A DNA stretch of 47,889 nt from an uncultured Clostridia bacterium. Lineage in GTDB: Bacteria; Bacillota; Clostridia; Oscillospirales; Ruminococcaceae. The stretch is from contig CANQNY010000005.1 in the NCBI GenBank assembly GCA_947625335.1, positions 1 through 47,889 of the forward strand, written 5' to 3'. Shown in pieces: positions 25,873-32,645 of the stretch. Position 1 is the stretch's first letter. Each line of letters begins with the position of its first letter. The translations under genes and the position numbers were made by a program. The notes under the pieces were generated by a model. The model had not been told where the DNA came from and did not search any database. It was given only the letters and a program-made list of their open reading frames with translations.

Positions 25873-27330
25873 TTATCTCTTTTTGCGGTAAACAACCACA
25901 GCCGCGCCTGCGATTGCCGCAAGACCTATGGTCAGCGCAACGCCCGCAGAACCCGTTTCGGGGTTGTCCTTGCTGTCCAAGGGGGTGGAGGTGCTGTCGT
26001 CAGGCTTAGAGGTGTCCGCAGGTTTGGAAGTATCTTCCGGTTTGGAGGTGTCCGCGGGAGCAGATTCAGTTTCGTTGTAGGTTACGAATTTAACATCATC
26101 GCCGTTTGCAAAAAGGAACATATCATCAGAAAATGTTTCAACCTCATTTGCGTTTACCATTTCGGAAACGCGGTTGAAGTTCCTGTCGACAAGGTAGCCC
26201 TTGCCGTCCTTAATAACGGGGGCATAATCGCCGATAAATTCGCCCGCGTCGTCATACCATTCGCCGATTTCTTTGCCGTCTGCGTCGAGGAAACCCCATT
26301 TTTCGTCCATGTTTTTAACAAGATAAGTTTCGCCGTTGTCCTCTGTGTAGATACCGAGATATGGTCCGGCAAATTCATTTGTTTCTAAGTCGATAAGACC
26401 TGCGGTCATATTCGATTCACCTTCGGGGCGTGTCTTCATCAGTTTATTGTTATATATTCTGTTGCCGCCGGAACTTCCCCAGAAATTAAAATTATTAACA
26501 ACTTTGTCTTCCTCTGTTAAATAAAGAGTCCATCTCCCCGAAAGAGGCGATTCAGCATCATTGACATATTGCTCGTTAATTACAAAATAGTTACTGCCTA
26601 TTGCACAAAAATCACAATCAATGACATTTTTGGCAACATATAACTTGTTTCTTGAGCCATCTTTTCCTATACCGTAAAAGGTAATATCCCTTGTTGTACC
26701 ATATGCGGGAGATTCAATTCTGACATCAGGGTCGGAAGATGATAATGCAAGAATATATCCAATATATTTACCGTTAAGGTCAGATATAGCAGCCGGCAAG
26801 TACCCCCAGCTGTCTGCCATTGCAATTTCATGAATTGTTCCATTAGGTTCGTATACTTTAAGAATCGGACCGTCATCATTACAAATTGAATATCCGTCGC
26901 CCCTTGTATAGCTCCAGTCAGAAGGCAAGGTGTAAACCGTTATCGCCTTGTTGTTGGCTTTGTCAATGTGTATTACATATCTTTTTGTAGGATTTCCCTC
27001 GCCGTCTTTTTCATACAACTGTATATATTCGCCGTCGCAATTTCCCGCATCAAGTTTGCTGAAATCAAGGTCGGTTTCAACATCGGTATAGGTAAGTTCA
27101 CCTTTATCATTCTTTTCCACATGAACGATACCATTGACCGCAGCACCGCTGCCGTTAGCATAAAGAAAATATCCGTCCCCAAGATTTGCTGCGCCTGCCA
27201 TTCCGTGAACGTCCGCCCAGTCAAGCGTTGCGAGTTCCACCTTATTTTCCTCCGCAAACGCGCACACCGAAACCGCGCTTACCGCAGTCACCGCCGCCAG
27301 CACCGCCGCGGCTGTTCTTTTAAATTTCAT
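25873..27330 (-). CDS. sortase-anchored surface protein with WG-like repeats
   Basis: A 485-residue cell-surface protein. It begins with a signal peptide (MKFKRTAAAVLAAVTAVSAV ... CAFA-EE). The body has repeated Trp/Gly-type units, clearest near the end (EKWGFLDADGKEIGEWYDDAG, GKGYLVDRNFNRVSEM). A Thr/Ser/Lys/Pro wall-spanning linker follows (repeats of DTSKPxD). The C-terminus is a sorting signal: NPETG at residues 456-460, a hydrophobic span and the basic tail YRKKR. NPxTG replaces LPxTG, as in many Ruminococcus-type bacteria. GGAGGAAACAACG before the ATG at 27330 fixes the start. The central region is richer in A/T than its neighbours. Ligand unknown. Confidence 0.85.
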   Translation of the reverse strand: MKFKRTAAAVLAAVTAVSAVSVCAFAEENKVELATLDWADVHGMAGAANLGDGYFLYANGSGAAVNGIVHVEKNDKGELTYTDVETDLDFSKLDAGNCDGEYIQLYEKDGEGNPTKRYVIHIDKANNKAITVYTLPSDWSYTRGDGYSICNDDGPILKVYEPNGTIHEIAMADSWGYLPAAISDLNGKYIGYILALSSSDPDVRIESPAYGTTRDITFYGIGKDGSRNKLYVAKNVIDCDFCAIGSNYFVINEQYVNDAESPLSGRWTLYLTEEDKVVNNFNFWGSSGGNRIYNNKLMKTRPEGESNMTAGLIDLETNEFAGPYLGIYTEDNGETYLVKNMDEKWGFLDADGKEIGEWYDDAGEFIGDYAPVIKDGKGYLVDRNFNRVSEMVNANEVETFSDDMFLFANGDDVKFVTYNETESAPADTSKPEDTSKPADTSKPDDSTSTPLDSKDNPETGSAGVALTIGLAAIAGAAVVVYRKKR

Positions 27331-27361
27331 CGTTGTTTCCTCCAAAATCATCATATTTTGC

Positions 27362-27457
27362 ATAAATGAAATATCATTTACACAAACTATTATACACTCA
27401 TACACAACCAAAGTCAAGAGGAAATGTGAATTTTCAGCGTTTTAGATAAATGAAATA
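27362..27457. repeat. paired ATAAATGAAATA boxes, possible operator
   Basis: The 12-mer ATAAATGAAATA occurs at 27362-27373 and 27446-27457, both on the plus strand, flanking the promoter of the surface-protein gene and lying upstream of the XRE regulator gene. The first copy continues into TCATTT, giving an AAATGA-4-TCATTT inverted repeat. Binding by the neighbouring regulator is inference. Confidence 0.45.
27389..27417 (-). promoter_or_regulatory. sigma-A promoter of the surface-protein gene
   Basis: On the minus strand, -35 TTGACT (27417-27412), 17-nt spacer, -10 TATAAT (27394-27389). The leader is about 50 nt. Confidence 0.8.
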
Positions 27458-27517
27458 AAATGTACATAGCGATTTTGCACAAATATGTCATTATAATAAC
27501 CTAAGGGGTGAGGTGCA

Positions 27518-27763
27518 GTGACATATTATGAAAATCTGCGTGTGATCCGAGAAGACAGAGGTTACACGCAAAAGCAGATAGCTGAAATTTTGGAAACCAC
27601 GCAGCAGTATTATTCCGATTATGAAAACGGCAAGCGCGAAATACCTATCCGCATTTATATAAAGCTGTCGAATTTTTATCATGTGAGCATTGACTACCTC
27701 GCAGGGCAGACCGACACGCCCGATTTGGTCTGTGGGTCGAACGAGAAAGCGGGTGCAGGGTAA
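27518..27763 (+). CDS. small XRE-family transcriptional regulator
   Basis: An 81-residue protein that is little more than one Cro/CI helix-turn-helix: LRVIREDRGYTQKQIAEILETTQQYYSDYENGKREIP, then YIKLSNFYHVSIDYLAGQTD. It starts with GTG at 27518 after AAGGGGTGAGG; a TATAAT lies at 27492-27497, but the -35 is poor. It is divergent from the surface-protein gene, which it may control. The C-terminus has no ligand-sensing domain. Confidence 0.88.
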   Translation: MTYYENLRVIREDRGYTQKQIAEILETTQQYYSDYENGKREIPIRIYIKLSNFYHVSIDYLAGQTDTPDLVCGSNEKAGAG

Positions 27764-27815
27764 CGACTATTTACCCGTATTGAGCCGAAAATTTTCACGT
27801 TTTTTCGGTTTGTTC

Positions 27816-27844
27816 TTGACAACGCAGATTTTTTGTGCTATAAT
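27816..27844 (+). promoter_or_regulatory. consensus promoter of the antitoxin RNA
   Basis: -35 TTGACA (27816-27821), 17-nt spacer, -10 TATAAT (27839-27844) followed by G: a perfect sigma-A promoter. Only about 80 bases lie between it and a strong terminator, and they contain no plausible gene with a ribosome-binding site, so it should make a small RNA. Confidence 0.85.
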
Positions 27845-27860
27845 GTAGATGTGAGATAAG

Positions 27861-27887
27861 AAATGCTAGCAGCTTTCACACGATCAC
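27861..27887 (+). repeat. direct repeat A (in the antisense RNA)
   Basis: AAATGCTAGCAG, 2 nt, TTCACACGATCAC. It matches repeat B at 28023-28051 except for the 2- versus 4-nt centre and one T/C change. Direct repeats in convergent transcripts give complementarity between the two RNAs. Confidence 0.9.
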
Positions 27888-27895
27888 AAAAACAT

Positions 27896-27927
27896 CCCCC
27901 GAGGTGGCACCCTCGGGGGACTTTTTT
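27896..27927. terminator. shared bidirectional terminator of the toxin-antitoxin module
   Basis: CCCCCGAGG (27896-27904) pairs with CCTCGGGGG (27911-27919) around the loop TGGCAC. A run of six T follows on the plus side (27922-27927); on the minus side a run of five follows (27892-27888). The two RNAs thus end in fully complementary hairpins, with loops that could start a kissing contact. A second small hairpin (GGCAC-CTC-GTGCC, 27928-27940) lies in the 3' part of the toxin mRNA only. Confidence 0.88.
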
Positions 27928-27956
27928 GGCACCTCGTGCCTAGGTAATTTGCCGGA

Positions 27957-28043
27957 TTATCGGTTTCGGTCATTTAAAGAGCAGATTATTTCAACAAACA
28001 AACCCGCCACGACAGAAACCATAAATGCTAGCAGAATGTTCAC
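27957..28043 (-). CDS. 28-residue membrane-spanning toxin-like peptide
   Basis: A GTG start at 28043 lies 7 nt after GGGAGG; the frame ends with TAA at 27959-27957. The peptide starts MNILLAF, has one hydrophobic span over residues 3-21 containing VVAGLF, and ends in the polar tail NDRNR. The VxAG...xxS-LNxR layout resembles the Fst/Ldr toxin family (Ldr ends VSWLNKRK). Its own consensus promoter, sequestered ribosome-binding site and antisense RNA support its being a real gene in spite of its size. Expected action is on the cell membrane. An alternative is a harmless small membrane protein. Confidence 0.72.
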   Translation of the reverse strand: MNILLAFMVSVVAGLFVEIICSLNDRNR

Positions 28044-28051
28044 ACGACCAC
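28023..28051 (+). repeat. direct repeat B (complement lies at the toxin start codon)
   Basis: AAATGCTAGCAG, 4 nt, TTCACACGACCAC. On the minus strand it covers the end of the Shine-Dalgarno, the GTG start and codons 2-7 of the toxin mRNA. Confidence 0.9.
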
Positions 28052-28075
28052 CTCCCTTCGAGTTATCTCGGAGGT
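28050..28075 (-). promoter_or_regulatory. 5' hairpin that hides the toxin ribosome-binding site
   Basis: In the minus-strand transcript, ACCUCC (28075-28070) pairs with GGAGGU (28055-28050), and GAG with CUC inside, closing an AUAA tetraloop with a 4-nt bulge. The 3' arm is the toxin Shine-Dalgarno. An equivalent upstream helix delays translation of the fst mRNA in pAD1. Confidence 0.7.
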
Positions 28076-28089
28076 AATCCGGCAATTTC

Positions 28090-28118
28090 ATTATACCATA
28101 AAGCGGACATTCTGTCAA
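28090..28118 (-). promoter_or_regulatory. consensus promoter of the toxin mRNA
   Basis: On the minus strand, -35 TTGACA (28118-28113), 17-nt spacer, -10 TATAAT (28095-28090). Transcription would start near 28083, giving an mRNA of about 195 nt up to the shared terminator. Confidence 0.85.
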
Positions 28119-28129
28119 TTTTCGACACA

Positions 28130-28165
28130 GAAATCCCCCGAAACGTATTCGGGGGATTTCTTTTA
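28130..28165. terminator. terminator between jag and the toxin-antitoxin module
   Basis: GAAATCCCCCGAA (28130-28142) pairs with TTCGGGGGATTTC (28148-28160). The T-rich tail is better on the plus side (TTTCTTTTATT) than on the minus side, so it works on both strands but best against read-through from the antisense RNA. Confidence 0.75.
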
Positions 28166-28178
28166 TTCAACAGTCAAA

Positions 28179-29204
28179 TCAAAGCTCGATTTTCCCGTAG
28201 AGCGTCGCGTTCTTTTCGGTATCGACAGTCTCTTTTGAGAATTCGCCCGCGTCGGCGTTCTCATCGGGCTGATACTGGCGGCGTTTATACTCGCGCTCAA
28301 AGCTGGTCGAGAAACCGCTCGACTGGCGATAACTTCTCGTAGACGCGCCGTCCGAGCGTGTGCGGTTTCCGCGCTTTTTGCCGTCGAATTTCGGCTTATC
28401 CGCGTAAATAACAACCTTTCTGTAAGGCTCAGTACCCGTGGAGCGGCTTGAAACGCCCTCAATCTCCGCAACGCAGCTATGAATAATTCTGCGCTCATAC
28501 GGATTCATAGGCTCTAAGGCAATTTTCCTGCCCTGCTTTATAACCTTTGCGGAGGTCTTTCTCGCCAAAGCGTCCAACGTCTCGGCGCGTTTCTCGCGGT
28601 AGCCGTTGCAGTCCAGAGAGATCCTGCAAAAGCTCTCCTCGGAACGGTTTGACGCGAGAATAGTAAGGTACTGCAGGCTGTCCAGCGTTTCGCCGCGCTT
28701 TCCGATAACAATTCCCAACTTATCGCCCTTAATATCGAGAACTATGTTGTCATCTCGTCTTATCGGGGTAATTTCAAAGTTCTCAAGCCCCAGCGCGTGA
28801 AGAACATCGGTAAGATACTTTATCGCCGACTGCACCTTAAGGCTGGAATTTATGTCGAAATCCTCCGGCAAAGAGGTCTTTTCCTCTTTTTCCTCAAATT
28901 CTTCCTCTTGATGAACTTCGTCGGCACGGGGTTCTTCCTCGTTTGCCTCGTTAAACTCTCCGCTCTCTTCGCCCTCGTTTACCGCGTCTTCTTCCTCGTC
29001 CGAAACAGACGGCGCGGTTTTCTCTTTCTCCGCTTTTGCCTCGTAGATCGCCTTTACTCTTGCCTCGCCCTTCATTCCACCGAAAAGCGTCTTTCTGGGC
29101 TGTTCGAGTATCTCAAAATCGATCTCGTCCGCGCTTACCCCGAATTCCTGTTCGGCAAGCGCCTTTGCCTCATCAACGGTCTTAGCTCTGAATTCCTTTT
29201 CCAT
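28179..29204 (-). CDS. jag: RNA-binding protein Jag/KhpB (Jag_N-KH-R3H)
   Basis: A 341-residue RNA-binding protein, partner of KhpA in Firmicutes, affecting cell elongation. Domains in order: Jag_N (residues 1-52, FRAKTVDEAKALAEQEFGVS with the following KTLFGG turn), an acidic Glu-rich linker (about 60-120), a type II KH-like domain (LDIKGDKLGIVIGKRGETLDSLQYL), and R3H (RRIIHSCVAEIEGVSSRSTG). A basic C-terminal tail rich in Lys/Arg/Ser follows. It lies 23 bases after yidC, as in most Firmicutes. Confidence 0.95.
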   Translation of the reverse strand: MEKEFRAKTVDEAKALAEQEFGVSADEIDFEILEQPRKTLFGGMKGEARVKAIYEAKAEKEKTAPSVSDEEEDAVNEGEESGEFNEANEEEPRADEVHQEEEFEEKEEKTSLPEDFDINSSLKVQSAIKYLTDVLHALGLENFEITPIRRDDNIVLDIKGDKLGIVIGKRGETLDSLQYLTILASNRSEESFCRISLDCNGYREKRAETLDALARKTSAKVIKQGRKIALEPMNPYERRIIHSCVAEIEGVSSRSTGTEPYRKVVIYADKPKFDGKKRGNRTRSDGASTRSYRQSSGFSTSFEREYKRRQYQPDENADAGEFSKETVDTEKNATLYGKIEL

Positions 29205-29227
29205 AATATTCCCCTTTCTGACGACGG

Positions 29228-30769
29228 CTACTTATCATCGTCGTCATCGTGATATTCTTCACCGTATTTCTCGGCGTCCTCACGGCGCGCCTGCGCGAGT
29301 TTGCGGCGATTGATTTCTTTCTGTTTCTGGCTTTCCTCAGCGGTTATTTTCGAGGACTTTGACTTTGCCTCAATTGCCTTGCCCTTGGCGTTGATTTCCG
29401 CGGCAGCCGCCTCTTTCAACTTCAAGGGATTAAACAGCTTGTTGAGCACCAACGTCTGTATAATGCCGACAGCGTAACTTATTCCCCAGTAGAAACCCGC
29501 GCCCGCAGGCACCGTATACGCTATCCACAGCGACAGCAGCGGCATAAGAAACAGCGTTATCTTCATAGGACCCATAGCCTGCGCCGCCTCGGGATTGCTT
29601 GCTGTCATCATCTTGTTGGAAATGATTGTCTGCAGCATGGACATAATAAACGAGATTATCGGAATAAGCAGCAGCGGAAACCCGAAATGATCCTTCGGCA
29701 CCTGTCCCAAAGGAATTCCGACGAAATTCAGGTTGCCATGCAGCTCCTCAAGCTCGGCGCGCGTTTCGGGGCGCACCGCGTCCTCGCCGAACGCGTCTTT
29801 ATATGTGAACTTGTCGCTTACCGTGCCGAAACACTCCAGCGTATAAAGCTCGCTTTGCATATTCCCCGCCGAGGCAAACACCGCGCCGTCTTCGCTGCTT
29901 GCGGCATACGCGCCGTAGTGAATTTGAGCGTTTGTAAGAGCGTCCGTCGTGGACTTCGAGAAACTGTGTTCCGCGCGGAACTGCTCTTTCTCTTTTTCGT
30001 CCGTCATAGCGTCAAGCTGTGCGGTCTCGTCCTTGGTTATCACATAAAGATCCGTATCGGAAATCTGCTTTTGCTTTTTCTTTTTATCGGAGGTATCGGA
30101 CGTATAAGCGTCGGAAATCGCGCTCTTAAACACCTTTTCCACGATTTCCACCGTCTCGGTGTCCAGCTTTTTAAACGCGTTTATATCCAGAGCCTGCGCT
30201 CCCTCTTCAAGGCAATGTTCGTTGTAATAATTTATGATATTCTGCGCGTCGATAATTATATCGTCGTGGCGCATAGCCGCTTTTTTGTTAAGACTTACCA
30301 CTTCATCGGGAGTTTTCGACACCTCCTCGGCAAAAATGGACGCGACTTCCACGCCGTAAGCCTCCTGAGCCATTACGCTTATTGTTTCCTTATTCATATG
30401 CTCAATATGCGTTAAAGGCTTGTAAACAACGTCAATGACACCGAACAGTATCAAAAACGACAGCAGCATAGGACCGCACCCCGACATTGGCTTGTACCCC
30501 TGCTGTTGGAGCTTTAAAAGCTCCTCCTGCTGTTTTTCGCGGTTATTGGCGTATTTTTGCTGGATCTCCATAACCTTCGGCTGGAAAACCGCGCTTTTCG
30601 CAGAATCTTTCTGCTGCTTTATAGTAAGCGGCAAAGTCGCAAGCTTTACTATAAGCGTGAAGATAAGTATAGCGATACCGACGTTAGAGCAGATAAACCT
30701 GTAGATAAAATAAAGAATATAGCCCAACGGCGTACCGATAAGAGAATACAGAAATTGGATAACGCACAC
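29228..30769 (-). CDS. yidC: membrane protein insertase YidC with a large extracytoplasmic insertion
   Basis: Inserts membrane proteins alone or with Sec. The Oxa1 core is split: TM1 and the cytoplasmic hairpin (SNVGIAILIFTLIVKLATLPLT, then QPKVMEIQQKYANNREKQQEELLKL), TM2 (GPMLLSFLILFGVIDVVYKPL, about 100-120), then some 200 extra residues before TM3 (PLLLIPIISFIMSMLQTII) and the last spans (LWIAYTVPAGAGFYWG). The Arg/Lys of the hydrophilic groove is Lys in TM1 (LIVKLA). Gram-positive YidC proteins usually have about 260-300 residues; here 513. The GTG at 30769 is the best start seen, with AGAGAGGAA close to it; start confidence is moderate. Basic C-terminus. Confidence 0.92.
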   Translation of the reverse strand: MCVIQFLYSLIGTPLGYILYFIYRFICSNVGIAILIFTLIVKLATLPLTIKQQKDSAKSAVFQPKVMEIQQKYANNREKQQEELLKLQQQGYKPMSGCGPMLLSFLILFGVIDVVYKPLTHIEHMNKETISVMAQEAYGVEVASIFAEEVSKTPDEVVSLNKKAAMRHDDIIIDAQNIINYYNEHCLEEGAQALDINAFKKLDTETVEIVEKVFKSAISDAYTSDTSDKKKKQKQISDTDLYVITKDETAQLDAMTDEKEKEQFRAEHSFSKSTTDALTNAQIHYGAYAASSEDGAVFASAGNMQSELYTLECFGTVSDKFTYKDAFGEDAVRPETRAELEELHGNLNFVGIPLGQVPKDHFGFPLLLIPIISFIMSMLQTIISNKMMTASNPEAAQAMGPMKITLFLMPLLSLWIAYTVPAGAGFYWGISYAVGIIQTLVLNKLFNPLKLKEAAAAEINAKGKAIEAKSKSSKITAEESQKQKEINRRKLAQARREDAEKYGEEYHDDDDDK

Positions 30770-30836
30770 TTCCTCTCTTCCGACAGCAAAGCCGCCGGAG
30801 ACTTTTGTTCCACACAGAATTTATATCTTAAACGTA

Positions 30837-31130
30837 TCAAACCTCGCCGTCCCACGGACCAAAACCGTCCGTAGGGGTTTTCCTTGACACGGTGTATTTT
30901 TCGGGGCGAAAGCAGAATTTCTCAGGAACGGGGTCGTACCCGCTTTTCCCGAACGGATTGCACCGAAAAATTCTCCATAATGTCAAATAACCGCCCTTGA
31001 CCGCCCCGAACCTCCGAACAGCGGTAAACCCGTACTCGGAACAGGTCGGATAAAAGCGGCAACATGGCGGCAGGATCTTTGACAGCGTCAATTGATACAG
31101 CTTGATAATTCCTAAAAAAATATACTTCAT
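30837..31130 (-). CDS. yidD: membrane protein insertion efficiency factor YidD
   Basis: A 97-residue protein that aids YidC-dependent insertion. Diagnostic stretches are IIKLYQLTLSKILPPCCRFYPTCSEYGFTAVRRFG and LWRIFRCNPFGKSGYDPVPEKF. Its ATG overlaps the rnpA stop (ATGA), as often seen. Confidence 0.95.
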   Translation of the reverse strand: MKYIFLGIIKLYQLTLSKILPPCCRFYPTCSEYGFTAVRRFGAVKGGYLTLWRIFRCNPFGKSGYDPVPEKFCFRPEKYTVSRKTPTDGFGPWDGEV

Positions 31131-31489
31131 TGCAGTTTCGGCAGAACATTTCTGCTCATAAGATTGTAAATTTGCTGCATTTTAAACGTTGGCGTTTTTG
31201 CCCTCGCGACAAACACGAAATCAAATCGCCTGTTGGTCTTTTCCTTGAAAACCGGGTCGATAAGGCGGAAAGCCTCTCTGATTATCCGCCTTGCCCGATT
31301 TCGTTTGACCGCGTTTCCGACCTTCTTGCCCGTAACTATCCCAAGGCGGTTTTTACCCGCGCGGCGCGGCTTGATGTAGCACACAAACCCGCCGCAGACG
31401 ACGCATTCGCCTTTTTTAAACAGGTAGGTAAAATCGCGGTTGCTTTTAATGACAGCGTACCGTTTTCTGAGGTCAGGCACGGCAGTCAT
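31127..31489 (-). CDS. rnpA: ribonuclease P protein component
   Basis: Protein subunit of RNase P, which matures tRNA 5' ends. The 120-residue product has LRKRYAVIKSNRDFTYLFKKG and the RNR box VGNAVKRNRARRIIREAFR, which binds the RNA. The start overlaps the rpmH stop by one base (TGATG). Confidence 0.97.
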   Translation of the reverse strand: MTAVPDLRKRYAVIKSNRDFTYLFKKGECVVCGGFVCYIKPRRAGKNRLGIVTGKKVGNAVKRNRARRIIREAFRLIDPVFKEKTNRRFDFVFVARAKTPTFKMQQIYNLMSRNVLPKLQ

Positions 31490-31623
31490 CAGTAAGAAAG
31501 TCTTTTTCTGCCCTTAGCGCGGCGGCGAGCCAGAACCTTTCTTCCGTTCTTGGTAGCCATTCTCTTCATAAAGCCGTGCTCGTGCTTTCTCTGGAGCTTT
31601 TTGGGCTGGTAAGTTCTTTTCAT
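31489..31623 (-). CDS. rpmH: 50S ribosomal protein L34
   Basis: A 44-codon gene: [20 protein letters not shown], then [20 protein letters not shown] and the end RLSY. This is unmistakable L34. AAGGAGGAACTCGTAA precedes it. It heads the rpmH-rnpA-yidD-yidC-jag operon. In many bacteria dnaA lies divergently upstream of rpmH; here coaX does. Confidence 0.98.
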   Translation of the reverse strand: MKRTYQPKKLQRKHEHGFMKRMATKNGRKVLARRRAKGRKRLSY

Positions 31624-31695
31624 TTACGAGTTCCTCCTTGAAATTATTCCCGCTTTTGGGATACAATTATCCCGCGCGGCTAACCATACTAAAAT

Positions 31696-31724
31696 ATTAT
31701 ACTATTTTATATCTCCCTTGTCAA
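31696..31724 (-). promoter_or_regulatory. consensus promoter of the rpmH operon
   Basis: On the minus strand, -35 TTGACA (31724-31719), 17-nt spacer, -10 TATAAT (31701-31696): a perfect sigma-A promoter with a leader of about 65 nt. Confidence 0.88.
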
Positions 31725-31807
31725 GGGGTTTTTGCAAATTTCAGCGATTTTTTCTTATAAAAACAAACCAAAAGGGAATTTTTATGCAAAAATTACATAT
31801 CGGGCTC

Positions 31808-31836
31808 TTGAAAAATCGGAAAAAATGTGTTATAAT
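31808..31836 (+). promoter_or_regulatory. sigma-A promoter of coaX
   Basis: -35 TTGAAA (31808-31813), 17-nt spacer, -10 TATAAT (31831-31836). It is divergent from the rpmH promoter, with about 80 bases between them. Confidence 0.75.
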
Positions 31837-31871
31837 CTTGTTGGGTAAATTAAAACAGCGGGGGTATGAAT

Positions 31872-32645
31872 ATGATACTTACGATTGACGTCGGCAACAC
31901 AAACACCGTTTTCGGCGGGTTTGATGATAACGGCGAATACGCTTTTGAATCCCGAATTTCTACGGGAACCTTCCGCATGGCGGACGAATACGCCATAACT
32001 GTGGCGGATATTCTCGATTTGTACAAAATCGACCGCTCGAAGATAACGGGGGCTATCATGTCGTCGGTAGTGCCGCCCGTCACGGTACAGCTTAAAGCCG
32101 CTCTCGAAAAGGTTCTCGGCTGCCGCGTTATGACGGTAAGTCCGGGGATAAAAACCGGTCTTAACATACGCATTGACGAGCCCGCGTCGCTCGGCGCGGA
32201 TATGGCGGCGGTGGCGGTGGGCGCAAAGGAGAATTATCCCTTACCCGCAATAGTTATCGACCTCGGCACGGCGACAAAAATCCTCGCGGTGGATAAGACG
32301 GGGGCGTTTATCGGCGGGATAATTTCACCGGGCGTGAAAATCTCCTCGGAGGCTCTCGCCGCAAAGACCGCCTCGCTGCCGCTTATCGGCATTACAAACG
32401 AGCCGATAAGAAAGGTCATCGGCACAAACACCATTGACTGTATGCGGTCGGGACTGCTGTACGGGACGGCGTTTATGCTTGACGGAATGATCGAGAGCTT
32501 TGAGCGAGAAATCGGCGAAAAATGCACCGTTATCGCGACGGGGGGATTTTCGGGAGTTATAAAGCCGCTTTGTAAGACAGACTTCATACTCGACGAAAAT
32601 CTTATTATGAAGGGTCTTCTCGGAATTTACAGGAAGAACAAGTAA
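31872..32645 (+). CDS. coaX: type III pantothenate kinase
   Basis: Catalyses the first step of coenzyme A synthesis, pantothenate to 4'-phosphopantothenate. The 257-residue protein has the ASKHA phosphate-binding motif MILTIDVGNTNTVFGGF, the VIDLGTATKILAVD and GGIISPGVKISSEAL blocks, and IGTNTIDCMRSGLLYG. The family motif GADR reads GADM here (LGADMAAVAVGA): the Asp is kept and the Arg is lost. I chose 31872 over the ATG at 31866 because GGGGG is then 7 nt upstream. Its neighbour is an ECF transporter component that may import pantothenate. Confidence 0.93.
   Translation: MILTIDVGNTNTVFGGFDDNGEYAFESRISTGTFRMADEYAITVADILDLYKIDRSKITGAIMSSVVPPVTVQLKAALEKVLGCRVMTVSPGIKTGLNIRIDEPASLGADMAAVAVGAKENYPLPAIVIDLGTATKILAVDKTGAFIGGIISPGVKISSEALAAKTASLPLIGITNEPIRKVIGTNTIDCMRSGLLYGTAFMLDGMIESFEREIGEKCTVIATGGFSGVIKPLCKTDFILDENLIMKGLLGIYRKNK

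Larger units (their letters stand above)
27851..27927 (+). ncRNA. predicted antisense RNA (antitoxin) of a par/Fst-like type I module
   Basis: The predicted transcript of about 77 nt starts near 27851 (6-7 nt after the -10) and ends at the terminator hairpin 27896-27919 and its T-run (27922-27927). Its 5' half holds AAATGCTAGCAG-CT-TTCACACGATCAC (27861-27887). A near copy lies at 28023-28051, inside the toxin mRNA on the opposite strand. The small RNA can therefore pair in trans with 12 + 13 bp (one G-U) around the toxin start codon. In the pAD1 par locus, RNA II is similar in size and arrangement. Confidence 0.7.

Noticed and set aside
27863-27943. 26-codon plus-strand frame (MLAAFTRSQK...) in the antisense RNA
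   Set aside because: No Shine-Dalgarno, and it runs through the terminator hairpin. The two frames starting ATGCTAGCAG in repeats A and B simply reflect the repeat.
28130-28160. A third component or attachment site of the toxin-antitoxin module
   Set aside because: The 13-bp hairpin is explained as a terminator for jag and for read-through from the small RNA.
28025-28342. 105-codon plus-strand frame starting in repeat B
   Set aside because: It has no ribosome-binding site, crosses the terminator at 28130-28160 and runs antisense into the end of jag. The minus-strand 28-codon gene with promoter and ribosome-binding site explains the region better.
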